A program made the translations under genes and the position numbers. The notes below the pieces were generated by a model. It had not been told where the DNA came from, ran no database searches, and saw nothing but the letters and a program-made list of their open reading frames with translations. From the NCBI RefSeq assembly GCF_003001695.1, contig NZ_PVYX01000001.1, positions 372,001 to 436,000 of the forward strand: DNA of 64,000 bases, written 5' to 3'. Shown here in pieces: positions 28,433 through 38,773 of this stretch. Source of the stretch: Flagellimonas meridianipacifica. GTDB lineage: Bacteria > Bacteroidota > Bacteroidia > Flavobacteriales > Flavobacteriaceae. Every line of letters starts with the position of its first letter. The stretch's first letter is position 1.

Positions 28433-30592
28433 TTAGAGATTTTCTTTGATGAAGTTGGTCATCTTGGTAAAAAGGTGCAAACGAGTGTTGCCACCATAGA
28501 TGCCATGATTCTTGTCTGGGTAAATGGCCCATTCAAAATCCTTATTGGCCTGAACCAAAGCTTCTACCATTCGCATGGTGTTTTGAACATGCACGTTGTC
28601 ATCCCCAGAACCATGTACCAAGAGATACTTTCCCTTCAACAATTCTGGATAATTAAATGGGGAGTTGTCGTCATAACCACTAGCATTCTCCTGAGGTGTT
28701 TGCATGTATCGTTCAGTATAAATGGTATCGTAAAAACGCCATGAAGTAACTGGCGCTACAGCTATAGCCATTTCAAATACATCATTTCCTTTTAACAAAC
28801 AGTTGGTGGACATAAAACCACCATAACTCCAGCCCCAAATTCCCGTTCTAGTTTCATCAATATACGGCAATTCACTTAACTTTTTTGCTGCGGCAATCTG
28901 GTCTTCAACTTCATACTTCCCTAACTCTTTTTGTGTCACTTTTTTAAAGTCCCGTCCCTTTAATCCAGTTCCTCTTCCATCTACACAGACGACTATGTAT
29001 CCTTCGGAAACCAACATTTGATGCCAATAATCGTTAGCGCCAAACCACCTGTTGGCTACCTGTTGCGAACCAGGCCCGCTATATTGGAACATGAAAAGGG
29101 GATACTTTTTAGTTTCATCAAAATCCACCGGCTTAATCATATACATATTGAGGTCGTTTCCATTTATGGATATCGTAGAGAATTCCTTTGGACTCAACTC
29201 ATAGGTCTCCAACTTGCCGTCCAAAACCGAATTATCCTTAATGACCTTTAATTGTTTTCCACTTGATGCTTGATGTAAAGTAAACTGATAAGGTGTAGTG
29301 GCACTGGAAAATGTATTTATAAAAAATGTATAATCTGCGCTAAAATCAGCAGCATTTGTTCCTTCTTGTTGGGTAAGTCTCTTTTTGGACTTACCGTTCG
29401 TTTTGATGCTATACACATCTCGATTTATGGAACCATTTTCGGTGGATTGATAATAAATCACTTTTCGTTTTCCATCGTATCCATAGTAGTTGGTCACTTC
29501 CCAATCTCCTTGGGTCACCTGATTTTTCAATTTTCCGTCACTACCATAAAGGTAGATATGGTTGTGACCATCTGCCTCACTGGTCCAAATGAAGCTATCA
29601 TCCGCTAAAAATGTAAGATTGTCAGTCACATCTAAATAAGCCTCATCCCTTTCTTCCATTAGTATGCTTACAGAATTATCGTCTGCATTTACAGACAGAA
29701 GCTTTAAGTGGTCTTGATGTCGATTTAACGCTTGGACGCTCAAAAATTTTGGACTGTTCATCCACTTAATTCGAGGAATGTAGTAGGCATCACCTAGATC
29801 TACATCTGTTGTACTGCCCGAAGCAACATCGTACATATGCAAAGAAACTTTGGCGTTCTCTTCTCCCGCCTTGGGATACTTAAATTCATATTGGAAGGGA
29901 TATAGCATTTCGCCATAGACATCCATTGAAAAATGAGGGACATTGGTCTCATCAAAACGAAGAAAGGCAATTTTGGAACCATCACTGTTCCATGCAAAAG
30001 CCTTTACAAAAGCAAATTCTTCTTCGTATACCCAATCCGTAACCCCATTTATAATAGCGCCATAACTCCCATCATGGGTGATTTGTTTCGTTGTTTTTCC
30101 AGCTACATCAAAAATGTAAAGGTTATTGTCCATAACGTACGCCACTTCTGAGCCATCTGGAGAGAGTTCCGGTTCCTGAATTTTATTATCAGAAATTTTG
30201 GTAACCCCTTTCGACGCAACGTCATACACATAGTAAATTCCCAAGCGGGATCGTCTAAAAATGGGCTCAACTTCAGTCGCTAGTATTATCTTCGATTCAT
30301 CAGCACTGAATTCATAGGATGTAAAATTGGGAACGCTTGAACCTGATGCCACTATGGTCTCCACTTTTTGTTGAGTGGTATAGTCGTATTTGTCCAAACT
30401 ACTGGAACCATCACCTCTATTGAAATTTAGGATGGTATACTGTTTTCCATTTTTCATGGACCGAAGCACATCGAGCTGTTCGGTTCTAAAAGCGCCTCCC
30501 CAAATTTCTTCAAGGGATATTTTTGCTTTTTGGGCTATTGTTTGGGATAAAAAACCTATGAAACATAGGCAAAAGAGAATTTTTTTGTACAT
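28433..30592 (-). CDS. Dipeptidyl peptidase IV-type S9 serine peptidase
   Basis: A 719-residue secreted peptidase with a signal peptide (residues 1-20, ending SQTIAQ). An N-terminal beta-propeller (about 40-480, including the pair YEEEFAF that binds the substrate amino terminus) precedes an alpha/beta hydrolase domain. The catalytic Ser is in GWSYGGF, Asp in GSGDDNVH and His in DKNHGIYG. It removes N-terminal dipeptides after Pro or Ala in the periplasm. The peptide transporter gene follows directly in the same transcript. Confidence 0.94.
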   Translation of the reverse strand: MYKKILFCLCFIGFLSQTIAQKAKISLEEIWGGAFRTEQLDVLRSMKNGKQYTILNFNRGDGSSSLDKYDYTTQQKVETIVASGSSVPNFTSYEFSADESKIILATEVEPIFRRSRLGIYYVYDVASKGVTKISDNKIQEPELSPDGSEVAYVMDNNLYIFDVAGKTTKQITHDGSYGAIINGVTDWVYEEEFAFVKAFAWNSDGSKIAFLRFDETNVPHFSMDVYGEMLYPFQYEFKYPKAGEENAKVSLHMYDVASGSTTDVDLGDAYYIPRIKWMNSPKFLSVQALNRHQDHLKLLSVNADDNSVSILMEERDEAYLDVTDNLTFLADDSFIWTSEADGHNHIYLYGSDGKLKNQVTQGDWEVTNYYGYDGKRKVIYYQSTENGSINRDVYSIKTNGKSKKRLTQQEGTNAADFSADYTFFINTFSSATTPYQFTLHQASSGKQLKVIKDNSVLDGKLETYELSPKEFSTISINGNDLNMYMIKPVDFDETKKYPLFMFQYSGPGSQQVANRWFGANDYWHQMLVSEGYIVVCVDGRGTGLKGRDFKKVTQKELGKYEVEDQIAAAKKLSELPYIDETRTGIWGWSYGGFMSTNCLLKGNDVFEMAIAVAPVTSWRFYDTIYTERYMQTPQENASGYDDNSPFNYPELLKGKYLLVHGSGDDNVHVQNTMRMVEALVQANKDFEWAIYPDKNHGIYGGNTRLHLFTKMTNFIKENL

Positions 30593-30736
30593 GGAAGTAA
30601 TTACATTTAAAATCTACCAAGTTTACTAATATTTATCGGAAATATAAATTTTATTGTTGCCAATGCAACAGTTATTTGCGACTGGCATAATAAAAGTGAA
30701 CACAATGTTTATATTTTAGCAGCAGAACCAAACGCT

Positions 30737-32050
30737 ATGAAAACGCCCGTTGAAGGATTTTCCAAATTTTCCAAGGATGAAAAAATCCAATGGATTGCCC
30801 AAAATTTTACCAAAGACCCCGAAAAGACCGAAGAGTTATTAAAACGATACTGGAATACGAATGGTGAAATACAAAAGGTGCATGACGAATTCATAGAAAA
30901 CACCATTTCCAATTACTATCTGCCTTTTGCCATAGCTCCCAATTTTCTAATCAATGGGGAATATTATGCCATTCCCATGACCATAGAGGAAAGTTCGGTA
31001 GTTGCCGCAGCCAGTAAGGCAGCAAAATTTTGGCTCTCACGCGGAGGGTTCAAAACCGAAGTCTTGGGAACCGAAAAGGTAGGTCAAGTGCATTTTATAT
31101 TTAAAGGTAATTTTTCAAAACTTTCCCGTTTTTTTTCTGAAATAAAGTCAGAACTTTTTGATAGTACCTCTGATATTACCCAAAGTATGGAAAGAAGAGG
31201 GGGAGGTATTACAAACATTGAACTTCGAAATAAAACCGAAGCGATCGACAACTACTTTCAGTTGCACTGCACCTTTGAAACCTTGGATGCCATGGGCGCC
31301 AACTTCATCAATTCTTGTTTGGAACAATTTGCAAAAACCTTAAAGGATAAGGCCAATACGTATCCTGGTTTTACTGATGAAGAAAAAGCCATTGAAATCG
31401 TGATGAGCATCCTTTCCAACTACGTGCCAAATTGTGTTGTAAAGGCTGAAGTAAGTTGCCTTGTTGAAGCTCTAAACGAAGAGGGGATGCCTCCAAAAGA
31501 ATTTGCCAACAAAATGGTGCAAGCGGTACAAATTGCGAAAGCCGAACCGTTTAGGGCCGTTACCCATAACAAAGGTATTATGAACGGTATTGATGCCGTA
31601 GTGCTTGCGACGGGAAACGATTTTCGTGCTATCGAAGCTGGGATTCATGCCTATGCTGCTAGGGAAGGTTCATATTCAAGTTTGACCCATGCTTCCATTG
31701 AGGATGATATCTTCAAGTTTTGGATTGAAATACCCTTGGCTCTAGGTACTGTTGGAGGACTCACTTCTTTGCATCCTTTGGTTAAATTGGCTCTAGAAAT
31801 CCTTCAAAACCCAACAGCAAAACAATTAATGCAGATTATTGCGGTCGCTGGATTGGCTCAAAATTTTGCGGCCTTGCGCTCTTTAGTTACTACAGGTATC
31901 CAAAAAGGGCATATGAAAATGCACTTGCTCAACATATTAAACCAAATGGGAGCCAACGATAATGAGAAGAAAGAATTGGTTGAGTATTTTAAAGAGCGTA
32001 CAGTGACCAATGCATCTGTTAAAGAAGCACTACAAAACCTCAGGCCTTAG
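30737..32050 (+). CDS. Hydroxymethylglutaryl-CoA reductase, class II (degradative type)
   Basis: A 437-residue enzyme. Class II features include the N-terminal catalytic segment MTIEESSVVAAASKAA and the cofactor-domain stretch ATGNDFRAIEAGIHAYAAR. It interconverts HMG-CoA and mevalonate with NAD(P)H. In Flavobacteriia this class II form serves mevalonate-pathway isoprenoid synthesis, as far as is known, in spite of the name. The stop of this gene is directly followed by the start of the GYDIA kinase, supporting a joint mevalonate role. Confidence 0.93.
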   Translation: MKTPVEGFSKFSKDEKIQWIAQNFTKDPEKTEELLKRYWNTNGEIQKVHDEFIENTISNYYLPFAIAPNFLINGEYYAIPMTIEESSVVAAASKAAKFWLSRGGFKTEVLGTEKVGQVHFIFKGNFSKLSRFFSEIKSELFDSTSDITQSMERRGGGITNIELRNKTEAIDNYFQLHCTFETLDAMGANFINSCLEQFAKTLKDKANTYPGFTDEEKAIEIVMSILSNYVPNCVVKAEVSCLVEALNEEGMPPKEFANKMVQAVQIAKAEPFRAVTHNKGIMNGIDAVVLATGNDFRAIEAGIHAYAAREGSYSSLTHASIEDDIFKFWIEIPLALGTVGGLTSLHPLVKLALEILQNPTAKQLMQIIAVAGLAQNFAALRSLVTTGIQKGHMKMHLLNILNQMGANDNEKKELVEYFKERTVTNASVKEALQNLRP

Positions 32051-32962
32051 ATGCAGCAGGAGTTTTATAGCAATGGAAAATTATTACTATCGGCGGAATA
32101 CGCTATTTTGGATGGTGCACAAGGTTTGGCCATTCCAACAAAGTATGGACAATCTCTTACTATAAACCCGATTGAAAAACCCATTCTGCTTTGGAAAAGT
32201 ATCACGCATGACGGAGACATCTGGTTTGAAGCTGAGTTTACGCTTGATAATCTTTCAATTGGCAATACGACAAATGAAGAAGTGGCCAATACCCTTCAAG
32301 GATTACTAATTGAAGCCAAGAAACAGAACTCTAATTTCCTGGAAGAACGTATGGGATTTGAAGCTATGTCCCGTTTGACTTTTCCAAGGGATTGGGGACT
32401 GGGTAGTTCATCCACTCTTATAAACAACATTGCACAATGGGCCCAAATAGATGCATATCAACTACTATGGAATGCTTTTGGTGGAAGTGGTTATGACATT
32501 GCTTGCGCACAATACGATACTCCTATCATGTATAGCTTAAAGAACAAACGACCCATGGTTCAGGCAGTTGCATTTGACCCTCCCTTTAAGGATTCCCTAT
32601 TCTTTGTATATCTCAACCAAAAACAGAGTAGCAAACAAGCTATTGCTGCCTATCGTCAGCAGTCTTTTGATAAAAACCAATTGATATTGGAAATTAATGG
32701 TATCACCCAACAGATGATAAGCTGTGATTCTTTGGATGATTTTATAATACTCCTGGAAAAACATGAATCTCTTCTTTCAAAAGTATTAGGCCTAGAACCG
32801 GTAAAATCTAGCCTTTTCCCAGATTTTTCGGGAGCAATTAAGAGCTTAGGCGCTTGGGGAGGGGATTTTGCATTGGTCACCGGTGATGAAAATTCCGTTA
32901 ATTCCTTTGTGGAAAGGGGTTTTGAAACCGTTCTTCCCTATAATCAGATGGTGCTTACATAG
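32051..32962 (+). CDS. GYDIA family GHMP kinase (mevalonate-pathway type)
   Basis: A 303-residue protein. The GHMP phosphate-binding loop appears as WGLGSSSTLINN (about 115-126) and the name-giving SGYDIACAQYDTP follows at about 145. The N-terminus EFYSNGKLLLSAEYAIL is shared with mevalonate kinases. It starts one base after the HMG-CoA reductase stop, so both enzymes are made together and it probably phosphorylates mevalonate or phosphomevalonate. The exact substrate is not proven by sequence. Confidence 0.9.
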   Translation: MQQEFYSNGKLLLSAEYAILDGAQGLAIPTKYGQSLTINPIEKPILLWKSITHDGDIWFEAEFTLDNLSIGNTTNEEVANTLQGLLIEAKKQNSNFLEERMGFEAMSRLTFPRDWGLGSSSTLINNIAQWAQIDAYQLLWNAFGGSGYDIACAQYDTPIMYSLKNKRPMVQAVAFDPPFKDSLFFVYLNQKQSSKQAIAAYRQQSFDKNQLILEINGITQQMISCDSLDDFIILLEKHESLLSKVLGLEPVKSSLFPDFSGAIKSLGAWGGDFALVTGDENSVNSFVERGFETVLPYNQMVLT

Positions 32963-32989
32963 CAATGGTATCTACAAAGCTTTTTCTAC

Positions 32990-33022
32990 AATTCATAAAT
33001 TTAAACAGGTAGTTTATGAATT
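32990..33022. repeat. Inverted repeat after the mevalonate gene pair
   Basis: AATTCATAAA (32990-32999) and TTTATGAATT (33013-33022) form a 10-bp stem with a 13-base loop. A second, bulged hairpin around ATGAAATCCAT...ATGGTTTCAT follows. There is no T-run, so this may be a weak terminator or an mRNA-stability element. Confidence 0.4.
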
Positions 33023-33135
33023 CATGAAATCCATAATTCAATGGTTTCATTATATTTCCACTAAATAAGCTCAGGTCCAACCTAACCGAACTCAAAACAA
33101 TAGAAGGGCTGCCAGCTAATAATCCAATCTGGAAT

Positions 33136-34425
33136 ATGAGTATTCTTAAAGATTTAGAGGATTTGGTAAAGGCCAATGTCATCACAGAAGATATTGCCAA
33201 CAACATTAGGAGTTATTATCAAACTAAGAGCGAAAGCCCATCGTCCAATAGGCTTTTTGTTGTCTTCGGCATACTTGGGGCAATTCTAGTGGGCCTTGGC
33301 ATCATTTTAATCATTGCCCATAATTGGGATGAGCTTTCAAGATTTACAAAAACATGTTTTGCCTTTTTGCCTTTGGTGCTTGGACAATTACTTTGCTGTT
33401 ATAGTTTGCTCAAGAAAAGTGGGAGTACAGCATGGAAGGAAAGCACAACTGCTTTTCTGTTTTTTGCAATAGGCGCCAGTATAGCATTGGTAAGTCAGAT
33501 TTACCATATTCCCGGAGATTTGAGTTCTTTTTTACTGACTTGGATGTTGATTTCGCTTCCCCTTGTTTATGTCATGGGGTCTTCGGTTACTTCCTTGTTT
33601 GTGTTGATTGGAATTACGTATTATGCTTGTGAAGTAAGTTACTGGTCCTATCCATACTCCGATTCTTATATGTATTGGTTGATGCTCCTTAGTATTTTGC
33701 CTTACTACTATCTTCTTTATAAGAAAAGCCCCAACAGCAATTTTATGGTGCTTCATAACTGGGCAATTCCCTTATCATTAACCATTACGCTTGGAACGTT
33801 GGCAGACAAGACCGAAGAGTTGATGTTTGTATCCTATTTCAGCCTCTTTGGAGTGTTTTACTTAGTTGGTGAATTGAATTTCTTTAGCCAACAAAAAACA
33901 AGGAACAGCGGCTACCGGACCATTGGTTCTCTGGGTACAATAGTGCTGTTGATGATTTTAAGCTTTGATTGGTTCTGGGAAGATTTAAGACGAAGCGATT
34001 TTTTAAATCAAAAAATACTTATTTCCCAGGAGTTTCTGGTCGCGCTTTTGTTATCAACTTTAGCTGGAGTACTGTTATATACCCATTTAAAGAACAAACG
34101 CCTAACGAACATCAAACCGCTAGCGCCAATTTTCTTTTTTTTCATACTTGCTTTTGTGCTTGGTCTATTCTCCCCCATTGCCCCAATTCTTATAAATCTC
34201 TATGTTTTTGGTTTGGGCTTATTGACAATTCGACAAGGAGTAAGAGAGAATCACTTGGGAATCTTGAATTTTGGACTTATCATTATTACTGTGCTAATCG
34301 CATGCAGGTTTTTTGATACTGACTTGAGCTTTGTTGCCAGAGGGATTTTATTCGTTTCTGTTGGAGCGGGATTCTTCATAACCAACTATTGGATGTTAAA
34401 AAAGAGGAAAAACCATGACACCTAA
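33136..34425 (+). CDS. DUF2157 multi-pass membrane protein
   Basis: A 429-residue protein. The soluble N-terminal 45 residues (LVKANVITEDIANNIRSYY) are the DUF2157 helical start, and about 12 hydrophobic helices follow. The glycine-rich first helix FGILGAILVGLGIILIIAHN is typical. The function is unknown. It overlaps the GDYXXLXY gene by 11 bp and this pairing is recurrent in bacteria, suggesting one membrane complex. Confidence 0.85.
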   Translation: MSILKDLEDLVKANVITEDIANNIRSYYQTKSESPSSNRLFVVFGILGAILVGLGIILIIAHNWDELSRFTKTCFAFLPLVLGQLLCCYSLLKKSGSTAWKESTTAFLFFAIGASIALVSQIYHIPGDLSSFLLTWMLISLPLVYVMGSSVTSLFVLIGITYYACEVSYWSYPYSDSYMYWLMLLSILPYYYLLYKKSPNSNFMVLHNWAIPLSLTITLGTLADKTEELMFVSYFSLFGVFYLVGELNFFSQQKTRNSGYRTIGSLGTIVLLMILSFDWFWEDLRRSDFLNQKILISQEFLVALLLSTLAGVLLYTHLKNKRLTNIKPLAPIFFFFILAFVLGLFSPIAPILINLYVFGLGLLTIRQGVRENHLGILNFGLIIITVLIACRFFDTDLSFVARGILFVSVGAGFFITNYWMLKKRKNHDT

Positions 34426-34999
34426 AAAAGCTACATTTTCACTATTCATCCTCATGGTTCTGGTCCAACTTTTTATACCGGCAAAAATGATATGGGACAA
34501 CGAGGACGTTTTGGAAACTGGAAAAGAGTTCAAGTTCAAGACCGCTCCAATAGACCCTAATGACCCATTTAGGGGCAAGTATATCTTTTTGGATTTTGAC
34601 AATACCACAGTAGAAATTCCACGCGACCATGGTTGGCATAGAGGTGACGCTGTTTATGTTTCCATTGAAGAAGATAGCGATGGGTTCGCTGCAATTGATT
34701 CAATTTGGAAGAAAGAACCAAAACATACCCAAGAATTTGTTCAAGCAAAAGTGGGATTCATCAATCCATATCAAGCTGATAGGGTTACCATGGATGTCAG
34801 ATATCCTTTTGAACGATTTTATATGGAAGAATCCAAAGCTTACGATGCGGAAATTACATATCGGGAATCTCAAAGGGATACCACAAAAACCACCTATGCT
34901 TTAGTGCACGTAAAAGATGGGAACGCCGTTCTTAAAGATGTTTTGATAGATGGGGTTTCAATCAAGGAATTGGTTAATGCCAAACCAGAAACACCTTGA
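34415..34999 (+). CDS. GDYXXLXY domain protein
   Basis: A 194-residue protein with one N-terminal membrane helix (about 7-25) and an extracytoplasmic domain. The family motif appears as DPFRGKYIFLDFD (family form GDYxxLxY). It overlaps the DUF2157 gene and ends before a strong bidirectional terminator. No catalytic residues are known for this family; the role is unknown. Confidence 0.85.
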   Translation: MTPKKATFSLFILMVLVQLFIPAKMIWDNEDVLETGKEFKFKTAPIDPNDPFRGKYIFLDFDNTTVEIPRDHGWHRGDAVYVSIEEDSDGFAAIDSIWKKEPKHTQEFVQAKVGFINPYQADRVTMDVRYPFERFYMEESKAYDAEITYRESQRDTTKTTYALVHVKDGNAVLKDVLIDGVSIKELVNAKPETP

Positions 35000-35010
35000 T
35001 AAAACATCAA

Positions 35011-35040
35011 AAAAAAGCCCCTTGAAAGGGGCCTTTTTAT
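35011..35040. terminator. Bidirectional rho-independent terminator
   Basis: A-run, stem GCCCCTT / AAGGGGC (35017-35023 and 35026-35032) and T-run. It can stop both the GDYXXLXY transcript and the convergent foldase transcript. Confidence 0.88.
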
Positions 35041-35061
35041 TCTTATCATTATTATTTTCTA

Positions 35062-37182
35062 TTAATAGAAAGTAGCACGCTTGTCCTCTATTTCCGCCCC
35101 TTCTTTAAGAGCATTGTAAACATCGCCATTGACTCTATTGGACGAGCTTGTTTTTAAGGTTTGGGCATAGGTACTAAAATTGTCTATTTCTGGTGCTGCC
35201 TCTTTTTTGGTCACCTTTATCATATACACCCCAGTCTCTCCTTTTATAAGTCCTGAAGTTCCATCTTGAGCAAGGGCAAACGCCGTACCCACAACTAGAG
35301 GTTCTCTACCTGCTCCTGGTAACGTTGGTGATTTCATGGTCAATGCCGTAGCAGTAGATGCAACCACTCCGTTATCCGATGCAAAGGATTCCATGGATTT
35401 ACCTTGATTTGCGCTCATCAATTGCTCTGCTTTACGTTCTTTTCTTATTTTGGGTAAAACCGTGGCTGAGGCGTCTTCCGAAGCCATTAGGCCTTCTTTA
35501 TATTTTTTGGTCAACTGCACTACAGCATAGCCATTGTTAACGTTGAAACGTTTGATGTCACCCACCTTGGTATCATCATTGAAGGCCCACTGTACAATCC
35601 CTCTCTGATTGGATAATCCCGGTAGATTTTCATCCAACTCCTTGATTTTATTTACTGGACGAACCGTATAATTGCTTTCTCCCGCAATAGTTGAAAAAGA
35701 TTCCGCTTCAGCATCCAAAGTAGCCATCTCAAATTTTGTAGCATCGGTAAACAAGGTGTTTATGGTTTCTTCTGAAGGTTCTACTTCCCTTGTAAGCGTA
35801 GCCACTTGAATTACATCCTGCTTGTCATCTACTTTAATTACATGGAAACCAAATTGCGTTTCTACCAAACCTACGGTCCCAACGTCATTTCCAAAACAGA
35901 AATCATTGAACTCATCTGCCATCACACCTTCTTGAAAATAGCCCAAATCTCCACCTCTAGGTGCTGATGGTCCATCAGAATTATCCCGGGCCAAGGCGGT
36001 AAACTGAGCTCCTTCTTCTTTCGCATCTGCCAAAAGCTCGTTTGCTCTTGCCTCAGCCTCTTCTTTGGTTCGTGTTACTTCAGGATTGGCACGTTCTGCA
36101 CCTTCATAAGTAATAAGGATATGACTTGCCTTTACAGAACCATTGGCTTTTTTATCAACTATCTTGCTCAATTTGAAAAAATCACCATCTCGGTAAGGAC
36201 CGTGAATCTCTCCAACATTCATAGCCAACAAAGTATCCGCAACAACTGAGGGTAAGTCTTTTTTGGCCTTAAAAATCGTATCAAACTTAGAATCAGAGTT
36301 TCTGTCCAAGAAAGCAGCCAAATCTGTTGTGTTTCGGAATCCTGGAATAGTGTCCGTAGTATTGGTTTCCTCAATATACTCAACAGAGTCACCCAAAAGA
36401 CCTATCAGTTCATCCTCCTTTACTTTCTCATCAGCAGCTGACGCTTTCTCCTCGAAATACACAAAACGAATATCCCTAGCTTTCTCTTGCTTGTATTCAT
36501 CGGCATGTTCTTTCACATAGGCCTCTATTTCACCCTTGGACACTTGAACGGTGCTATCGGCAATTGAAGTATAAGGTACGCGTGCATATTGAATATCAAC
36601 CTTTTCATTTGCCATTTTATAGTCAAATTCCCCTTCAGCAAGTGTGGCACCAACACCACCTTTAATAAGGTTAAAGTAAATCTGTTCCTTAGCCGATTGG
36701 ATAATTATTTCTTCGATTCCCAACCATTCTTCATATCGAGCTGGATTGTTCACGCTCCAATCCGATATCGCAGTTCGGAAAACCTCTTCATTGAAGATTC
36801 CATTTTCATCCAAGAAATCCGGAATCTGTGCATAACCTGAAGTTCTTACAAACTCCACAATCTGGTCGCTCTCAACATTGATTCCCAAGTCCTCGAACTG
36901 TTGGCCCAAAAGGGCTTTTCTTACTTGTTGCTCATAAACGGTGTTAACCAATTGGGTTGCGGGAAAGTTAGGTCCAAATCTTCTGGAAGCGCTTTCTACT
37001 TCTCTTCGAAAATCATCAATGGAAATGGTTTCTCCATTAATCTCGGCTACTGCCGAACCTACTTTTGCCCCTCCAAATTCGTTACTGGTAAAAACTCCTG
37101 AGATCACAAATGCGAACAAGGCCAAACCAATAATCAAAATTAGTACGGTAGTTCGTTTTCTGATATTCTCCAATATTGCCAT
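35062..37182 (-). CDS. PpiD/SurA-like periplasmic peptidyl-prolyl isomerase
   Basis: A 706-residue protein with one N-terminal membrane helix (about 12-30), a SurA/PpiD-type N-terminal chaperone domain (about 35-240), and a parvulin rotamase domain (about 345-450; SVKASHILITYEG to QFGFHVIKVDD). The C-terminal half holds a second, diverged rotamase-like segment. It assists folding of outer membrane and secreted proteins at the inner membrane surface. It follows the CorC-type gene on the same strand after an 82 bp gap. Confidence 0.9.
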   Translation of the reverse strand: MAILENIRKRTTVLILIIGLALFAFVISGVFTSNEFGGAKVGSAVAEINGETISIDDFRREVESASRRFGPNFPATQLVNTVYEQQVRKALLGQQFEDLGINVESDQIVEFVRTSGYAQIPDFLDENGIFNEEVFRTAISDWSVNNPARYEEWLGIEEIIIQSAKEQIYFNLIKGGVGATLAEGEFDYKMANEKVDIQYARVPYTSIADSTVQVSKGEIEAYVKEHADEYKQEKARDIRFVYFEEKASAADEKVKEDELIGLLGDSVEYIEETNTTDTIPGFRNTTDLAAFLDRNSDSKFDTIFKAKKDLPSVVADTLLAMNVGEIHGPYRDGDFFKLSKIVDKKANGSVKASHILITYEGAERANPEVTRTKEEAEARANELLADAKEEGAQFTALARDNSDGPSAPRGGDLGYFQEGVMADEFNDFCFGNDVGTVGLVETQFGFHVIKVDDKQDVIQVATLTREVEPSEETINTLFTDATKFEMATLDAEAESFSTIAGESNYTVRPVNKIKELDENLPGLSNQRGIVQWAFNDDTKVGDIKRFNVNNGYAVVQLTKKYKEGLMASEDASATVLPKIRKERKAEQLMSANQGKSMESFASDNGVVASTATALTMKSPTLPGAGREPLVVGTAFALAQDGTSGLIKGETGVYMIKVTKKEAAPEIDNFSTYAQTLKTSSSNRVNGDVYNALKEGAEIEDKRATFY

Positions 37183-37264
37183 TCTGCGCTAGTTTTCTAT
37201 ATTTCAGTGGGCGAAAATACCATTTTCTTTTCAAATTAGAAAGCTGGAAAAAGATGGTAAAGTG

Positions 37265-38554
37265 TTAATCTTCAAGGAGCACCTGAACGGTTACCAGGTC
37301 GATTTTTGTATTGGACACCTCCAAGATGCGAAATACGAAATTGTCCATCTTGATTTCTGAATCCTGTTCTGGAATTTCAGCAATGCCATTCATGATCAAT
37401 CCGCCCAAAGTTTCATACTCTTCACTTTCAGGAAGCTCCAATTTGTAGTTCTCATTGATGTAATCCACTTCTAACCGAGCAGAAAATTTATACACATTCT
37501 CACTCAATTGTTCTTCATGCAAGTCAGTGGAATCATGCTCATCCTCAATTTCTCCAAAAAGCTCCTCAATTATATCTTCTACAGTCATAATTCCCGAAGT
37601 TCCACCATATTCATCCAAAACCACGGCCATACTTTTGCGTTTCTTGGTCAATACATTCAAGATATCCTGTATGAGCATGGTTTCCGGCACAAACTCAACC
37701 GGTAGCAATATACTTTTTATGGTCTTGGGCTTTTTGAACAGTTCATAGGAATGGACATAGCCAATTATTTCATCTATGCTTTCTTTGTATACCAAGATTT
37801 TGGAATATCCGGTCTCAGTGAAGAGTTTTGTCAAATTCTTTGGGGTTTCTTCCAAATCCACTGCCATAATTTCGGTACGAGGCACCATAACCTCTCGTGC
37901 TTTTACGGTGGAAAATTCCAAAGCATTCTGAAAAATCTGAATCTCGGAATCCACCTCATCCTCTTCCTCAACCGATTCCATCTGTTCGGTGATATAATCC
38001 CCCAACTCCATTTTGGTGAAAGCCAATTGGACCTCATCGCCATCTGTCTTAAAAAACACTTTTAGAATAAAATCGGAAATCTTGATGACCATCCAAGATA
38101 GACTGGAGAACAAAAGATAGAAGAAATATGCCGGTATAGCAAACACCTTCAACAAGGTATTCGAATAAATTTGGAAGAAAACCTTGGGCAAAAATTCGGC
38201 AGTGATCAGAATAATAAAGGTGGAGATCACTGTTTGTGTGAGCAGGCTGAAATCCGTAAATAATGCATCCAAAAATTGATTTTGTGTGGGCATCAGGGTT
38301 TGAAACCATTCCATAAGCAAATCGCCCATATAAAACCCATAAATAACCAGGGCTATATTGTTCCCTATGAGCATAGTGGCAATAAACTTGGAAGGTTTAT
38401 GTGTAAGCCATCCAAGTACCTTGGCGAAAAAACCCTCCTGCATCTTCTCCAATTCAATATGGATTTTATTTGCCGAGACAAAAGCAATTTCCATTCCTGA
38501 GAAAAATGCCGAAAATAGTAGGGACAAAACAATAATCAATATGGGAGAATCCAT
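37265..38554 (-). CDS. HlyC/CorC (CNNM) family membrane protein with CBS domains
   Basis: A 429-residue protein. A DUF21 membrane domain (three to four helices, about 1-190) is followed by a CBS pair (VMVPRTEIMAVDLE to TVEDIIEELFGEIEDEHD) and a C-terminal CorC/HlyC domain. Members are linked to Mg2+/Co2+ efflux or tolerance; in Bacteroidota the relative GldE supports gliding. This copy is the last of the coaX-lptC operon and I call only the family. Confidence 0.88.
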   Translation of the reverse strand: MDSPILIIVLSLLFSAFFSGMEIAFVSANKIHIELEKMQEGFFAKVLGWLTHKPSKFIATMLIGNNIALVIYGFYMGDLLMEWFQTLMPTQNQFLDALFTDFSLLTQTVISTFIILITAEFLPKVFFQIYSNTLLKVFAIPAYFFYLLFSSLSWMVIKISDFILKVFFKTDGDEVQLAFTKMELGDYITEQMESVEEEDEVDSEIQIFQNALEFSTVKAREVMVPRTEIMAVDLEETPKNLTKLFTETGYSKILVYKESIDEIIGYVHSYELFKKPKTIKSILLPVEFVPETMLIQDILNVLTKKRKSMAVVLDEYGGTSGIMTVEDIIEELFGEIEDEHDSTDLHEEQLSENVYKFSARLEVDYINENYKLELPESEEYETLGGLIMNGIAEIPEQDSEIKMDNFVFRILEVSNTKIDLVTVQVLLED

Positions 38555-38572
38555 ATTAGAAAGTTACAGCTA

Positions 38573-38773
38573 TTATTTGTTGTTCTTTTTTCTTTCTTCG
38601 AACTTTTTGTAATAATGTCTTCTGAAAAAGAACATAAAAGCGGTTATCACAGCTAAAAAAATAAAAATATAGGCACGATTTCGGTCTGTTTCCCAAAAAT
38701 TGAATGCCATATAAGTAGATAGAATAGCGATGATAAGATTAATATAGATAGTGTATTTTAAATATTTTTCCAT
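38573..38773 (-). CDS. Small two-helix membrane protein
   Basis: A 66-residue protein with two hydrophobic helices (about 7-25 and 33-50) and a basic tail (RRHYYKKFEERKKNNK). Its start overlaps the lptC stop by 1 bp and the CorC-type gene follows after 18 bp, so it is part of the operon. No family name is recognised; the conserved place next to lptC suggests an envelope role. Confidence 0.72.
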   Translation of the reverse strand: MEKYLKYTIYINLIIAILSTYMAFNFWETDRNRAYIFIFLAVITAFMFFFRRHYYKKFEERKKNNK